This document shows, one piece after another, positions 61,692-64,000 of a stretch of 64,000 nucleotides of DNA. Position 1 is the first letter of the stretch. Each line of letters opens with the position of its first letter. The notes beneath the pieces are model-generated. The model made no database searches and was not told the DNA's origin. It saw nothing but the letters and a program-made list of their open reading frames with translations. The DNA comes from Leptolyngbya subtilissima AS-A7 (lineage in GTDB: Bacteria; Cyanobacteriota; Cyanobacteriia; Phormidesmidales; Phormidesmidaceae). Both the position numbers and the translations under genes were made by a program. The DNA is taken from the NCBI RefSeq assembly GCF_039962255.1, contig NZ_JAMPKY010000001.1:558001-622000 (forward strand). The letters run 5' to 3'.

Positions 61692-62969
61692 TCAACGCGG
61701 ATCGACAATCGCTCCGAGAAACAGCAGTGTGCCTGTGTTGCGATCGCCAATGGCAGCTAAGAAGGGGCGATCGACCACCATTTCAAAGGGCGAATCGGGC
61801 GGCAGGGCAGCAGAGGTAGGCGCGACGCCGATCGCGGTGCTGGCGGCGGCTTCGGTGCCGGATTCGTTGACCTCGATAAAGGTTTTGTGGCGCACCTGGT
61901 TAATGAAAGCGTCCAGCTCGGTGAGGCCCGAGAAGTCGGCCTGGCCTGCCTCAAAGGCGATACCCATGCCCAAGGTTCGCAGGGTGGGGATCAGGTCGGC
62001 TTCGTACTCAAACTGAAATTTGGGTAGCTGAATTTCGCCGGGGCGCGATTGCATCTGGCTCATCCAGCTCTCCCAGGTGGCGGGGGTGAGCTGCGCTGAT
62101 AGGGTAGCCAGGTCGGTGCCGGGGGTGGGCAAGATTACCTCAAAGCTGAGCGAGCCATTGCCGTAGGGCAGACTCACTGCCTGAAACTGGTCGGTTTCCA
62201 AATATAAATAGTCGTCCTGCTGGGCCATCAGAGGGTGCTGGATGGTTTCGCCGCTGGCTAGGGTGAAGGGGCGCTCCGTTGTGCGGGCGCGGTCAAAAGC
62301 TTCGCTCCAGGCTCCTTTAAAGTAGACAGCGTTGACTAGCACTAAAAGCTGGTCGGGCGGCAACTGATCGATGATGTTGGGGATGCGATCGCGGGTGTGC
62401 TCTTTGACCCAGCGGTTGATGCGATCGGTGGCGGCGGGCTGGCTAAAATCGAGGGTTGCCACTTCGGCGGCATAGGCCGTTTGCATGCGCTCTACGTAGT
62501 CGGGCCGCACTGGCAGGCTTTCATTTACCCATAGGGAATTGGCGATTTCGAGCGCTATCTCGGGGTCGAGCTGCGTCAAATACTCGGTTAGAGCCTGGTT
62601 GCCTGCGTTGAGCTGCTCGATGTCTAGACCCTGCACCTTGAGCGTGTTGGCGATCGCCGCCTGAGTTTCTCCGCTGGCACCGTTGTAGGCCATGGCCAAG
62701 GCTAGAGCCACGCTGGTCGGTGACACCAGCACATTCTCATTGGGTGTTGCTTGGCGCAGCTGCTCAAACAGAGCAAAGCCGAAGTCTAAGTGGGCCTGGG
62801 TTAATTCTTTATCCACAGTAGGGGCCTGGGCTAAACGGGGGGCACCCGAGTTGTGGTCGGGAGTTGGTGCGGGGGCAGTAGGGGGCTGAGCCTGTAGCTG
62901 AGCGCAGCCTAAAGTTAGGGCGGCTAGCCCGCTTAAAAGCACAGCCCGACCAATCCATCGGTGGTCCAT
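61692..62969 (-). CDS. Serpin-family protease inhibitor with N-terminal export signal
   Basis: This predicted secreted or lipid-anchored serpin has 425 residues. The signal segment VLLSGLAALTLGCAQ may end in a lipid-modified cysteine, though the lipobox is not canonical. A Pro-rich linker precedes the serpin fold: NVLVSPTSVALALAMAYNGA, LVLVNAVYFKGAWSEAFDRA and the inhibitory-type hinge EVNESGTEAAASTAIG (366-381). The reactive-centre loop then reads VAPTSAALPPDSPF; by hinge counting the scissile bond falls near Thr-Ser, suggesting target proteases that prefer small residues (inference). It appears monocistronic. Confidence 0.95.
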   Translation of the reverse strand: MDHRWIGRAVLLSGLAALTLGCAQLQAQPPTAPAPTPDHNSGAPRLAQAPTVDKELTQAHLDFGFALFEQLRQATPNENVLVSPTSVALALAMAYNGASGETQAAIANTLKVQGLDIEQLNAGNQALTEYLTQLDPEIALEIANSLWVNESLPVRPDYVERMQTAYAAEVATLDFSQPAATDRINRWVKEHTRDRIPNIIDQLPPDQLLVLVNAVYFKGAWSEAFDRARTTERPFTLASGETIQHPLMAQQDDYLYLETDQFQAVSLPYGNGSLSFEVILPTPGTDLATLSAQLTPATWESWMSQMQSRPGEIQLPKFQFEYEADLIPTLRTLGMGIAFEAGQADFSGLTELDAFINQVRHKTFIEVNESGTEAAASTAIGVAPTSAALPPDSPFEMVVDRPFLAAIGDRNTGTLLFLGAIVDPR

Positions 62970-63082
62970 AGGAATATTAGTTAACGCCGTTCTTACCTTG
63001 TCATGGCGACAGGGGGAGAGGGGCAGTGGTTGCAGGAATGGAAACTGATGGTCAAAGGCTCAGGCCCTACCCGACCTAAATT

Positions 63083-64000
63083 CTAGGGCTGAATTGCTTT
63101 GGCGATCGCCACACAATCCCTAAACGCCGCACTGGTTTTCACCCCCTGCCAATCCATCGACGGAATTGCCGCCTGGTAGCCCTTTGTCCGTAACGCCGCA
63201 ATTAAGTGATCGCGGTTGGGAATATCCATTTGTCCGCGTCGGCCAATTTCGCCAAGGGGATAGTAGTAGGGGGGCAGGTCAATTTCTTGGGTCATGATGG
63301 TCAAAAGCTTCGCCTGAGAGCGCCAGTTCCAGCGATCTGCTAAACCCTGCATCTCCGCTAGCATGGCCCCATCGTGCAGCGGTCCTAGCCACATCGGCCC
63401 GCTCACCACGGGGGTGTCTTGCGCACCGCAAAGGCAATTCACCCGGCCCAGGTGTCGCCAATCTGCGGTTTGAAAGTGGCCACAGTGGTGACAGTAGGCC
63501 ACGAAGCCATAGTTTTCCCCCGCCAGCGTTGGTTTGCTAACCAGGCGCACCATGACTCGATGCACCTGGCCTGTGAACAGCGAAAAGACTGGCTCTATGC
63601 CCATTCCCCGAGCCGCTGCGGTCTGGGCCGCATGGCCGATAGTCAGCCGCAACCCTTGCTCATGGGCGGCAGGGTGCGATCGCCCGCAGGCGCCGTAGGT
63701 TCTCAAACATCGCTCTGGGTCATGGCCGCTGGTGGCTCGGCCATCGGTGCTGGTTAGATACAGCAGTCCTCCTAAGCGTGTGGCCCACAACCCCGTGCTC
63801 ACGTAGGGGGCGGGACTACCAAAGTTGTCGATATCCACTAGGTCGTAAAAGTCGCGCTGCTGGTAGCAGGTGAAAAATACCTGATTGGCATCCTGATAGG
63901 TGATGCGGCAGGCATCGGCGGGCAGAGTCGCCAGGTTTTGCTCCAAAACGCCCGCCAGCTCAGGATTACCCTCGTTGGCCCACACCCAGTCAGCTCCGGC
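63083..64000 (-). CDS. trm1: tRNA (guanine26-N2) dimethyltransferase, 5' part outside window
   Basis: This is a SAM-dependent Trm1-family enzyme that methylates G26 of tRNA (and G27 in some bacteria). The frame is open to the right edge, so the N-terminus is missing. Visible parts are GADWVWANEGNPEL at the edge (SAM-binding region), the catalytic DIDNFGSPAPYV (DPFGSP-type motif), TSTDGRATSG, and a zinc-type cysteine set (YCHHCGHF...CLCGA). The C-terminal domain with MDIPNRDHLIAALRTKGYQA is typical. Trm1 is uncommon in bacteria but known in Aquifex and cyanobacteria. Confidence 0.93.
   Translation of the reverse strand, partial: AGADWVWANEGNPELAGVLEQNLATLPADACRITYQDANQVFFTCYQQRDFYDLVDIDNFGSPAPYVSTGLWATRLGGLLYLTSTDGRATSGHDPERCLRTYGACGRSHPAAHEQGLRLTIGHAAQTAAARGMGIEPVFSLFTGQVHRVMVRLVSKPTLAGENYGFVAYCHHCGHFQTADWRHLGRVNCLCGAQDTPVVSGPMWLGPLHDGAMLAEMQGLADRWNWRSQAKLLTIMTQEIDLPPYYYPLGEIGRRGQMDIPNRDHLIAALRTKGYQAAIPSMDWQGVKTSAAFRDCVAIAKAIQP

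Overview
The window reads as a cyanobacterial chromosome segment, probably from a filamentous Leptolyngbya/Nodosilinea-like strain. The evidence is the abundance of the HIP1 octamer GCGATCGC, a high-light-inducible protein, a CAAD/CURT1-like thylakoid protein, an exosortase with cyanobacterial PTPA-CTERM substrates, and HpsJ-like proteins. The species assignment is inference. About 45 credible protein genes are present. I found no rRNA, tRNA, CRISPR array or intact insertion sequence.

Layout. (1) 1-4.9 kb: a tripartite MacAB/TolC-like ABC efflux operon, with the ATPase cut by the window edge. (2) 5.2-8.1 kb: a small unknown gene and a ClC-type chloride transporter carrying CBS and universal-stress domains. 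(3) 8.5-10.2 kb: two convergent genes for secreted PTPA-CTERM proteins. (4) 10.5-14.3 kb, minus strand: a Wzc-like chain-length protein with a broken P-loop, and a Wza-like export protein. (5) 14.9-34.6 kb, plus strand: a large exopolysaccharide locus with a TagA-type transferase, GDP-mannose dehydratase, a GT-C-like membrane protein, a priming phosphosugar transferase, a Wzx flippase, a nitroreductase, a pyruvyl transferase, three GT2 and four GT1/GT4 glycosyltransferases and a Wzy-like polymerase. (6) 34.8-41.2 kb: a protein-sorting island in the order HpsJ-like, exosortase, PTPA-CTERM protein, DUF4347/beta-helix/RTX giant, second HpsJ-like. (7) 41.4-52.6 kb: a second glycan module with an FAD oxidoreductase, a GT2, an internally duplicated GT2, a Wzm/Wzt ABC exporter and a 1174-residue GT2-NodS-NodB fusion. 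(8) 53.3-64 kb: a membrane protein of unknown function, a transposase scar, then housekeeping and photosynthesis-related genes (bestrophin-like, hflX, hli, CAAD protein, serpin, trm1).

How it fits together. Regions 4 and 5 contain most parts of a Wzx/Wzy-dependent export system (priming enzyme, glycosyltransferases, flippase, polymerase, Wzc-like, Wza-like). Region 7 contains a separate ABC-transporter route (Wzm/Wzt) with its own glycosyltransferases and modifying enzymes. Region 6 lies between them and would process the three PTPA-CTERM proteins, matching the known linkage of exosortases to exopolysaccharide production. Genes from about 17.7 to 27.2 kb, 44.2-46.8 kb and 53.3-54.6 kb look clearly more AT-rich than 27.2-34.6 kb, suggesting a mosaic locus assembled by cassette exchange.

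The most notable items are the GT2-NodS-NodB fusion beside a Wzt that has a C-terminal glycan-recognition-type domain, the exosortase island bracketed by two HpsJ paralogues, the Wzc homologue without a P-loop lysine, the tandemly duplicated GT2, and the ClC protein with glutamine at the gating-glutamate position.
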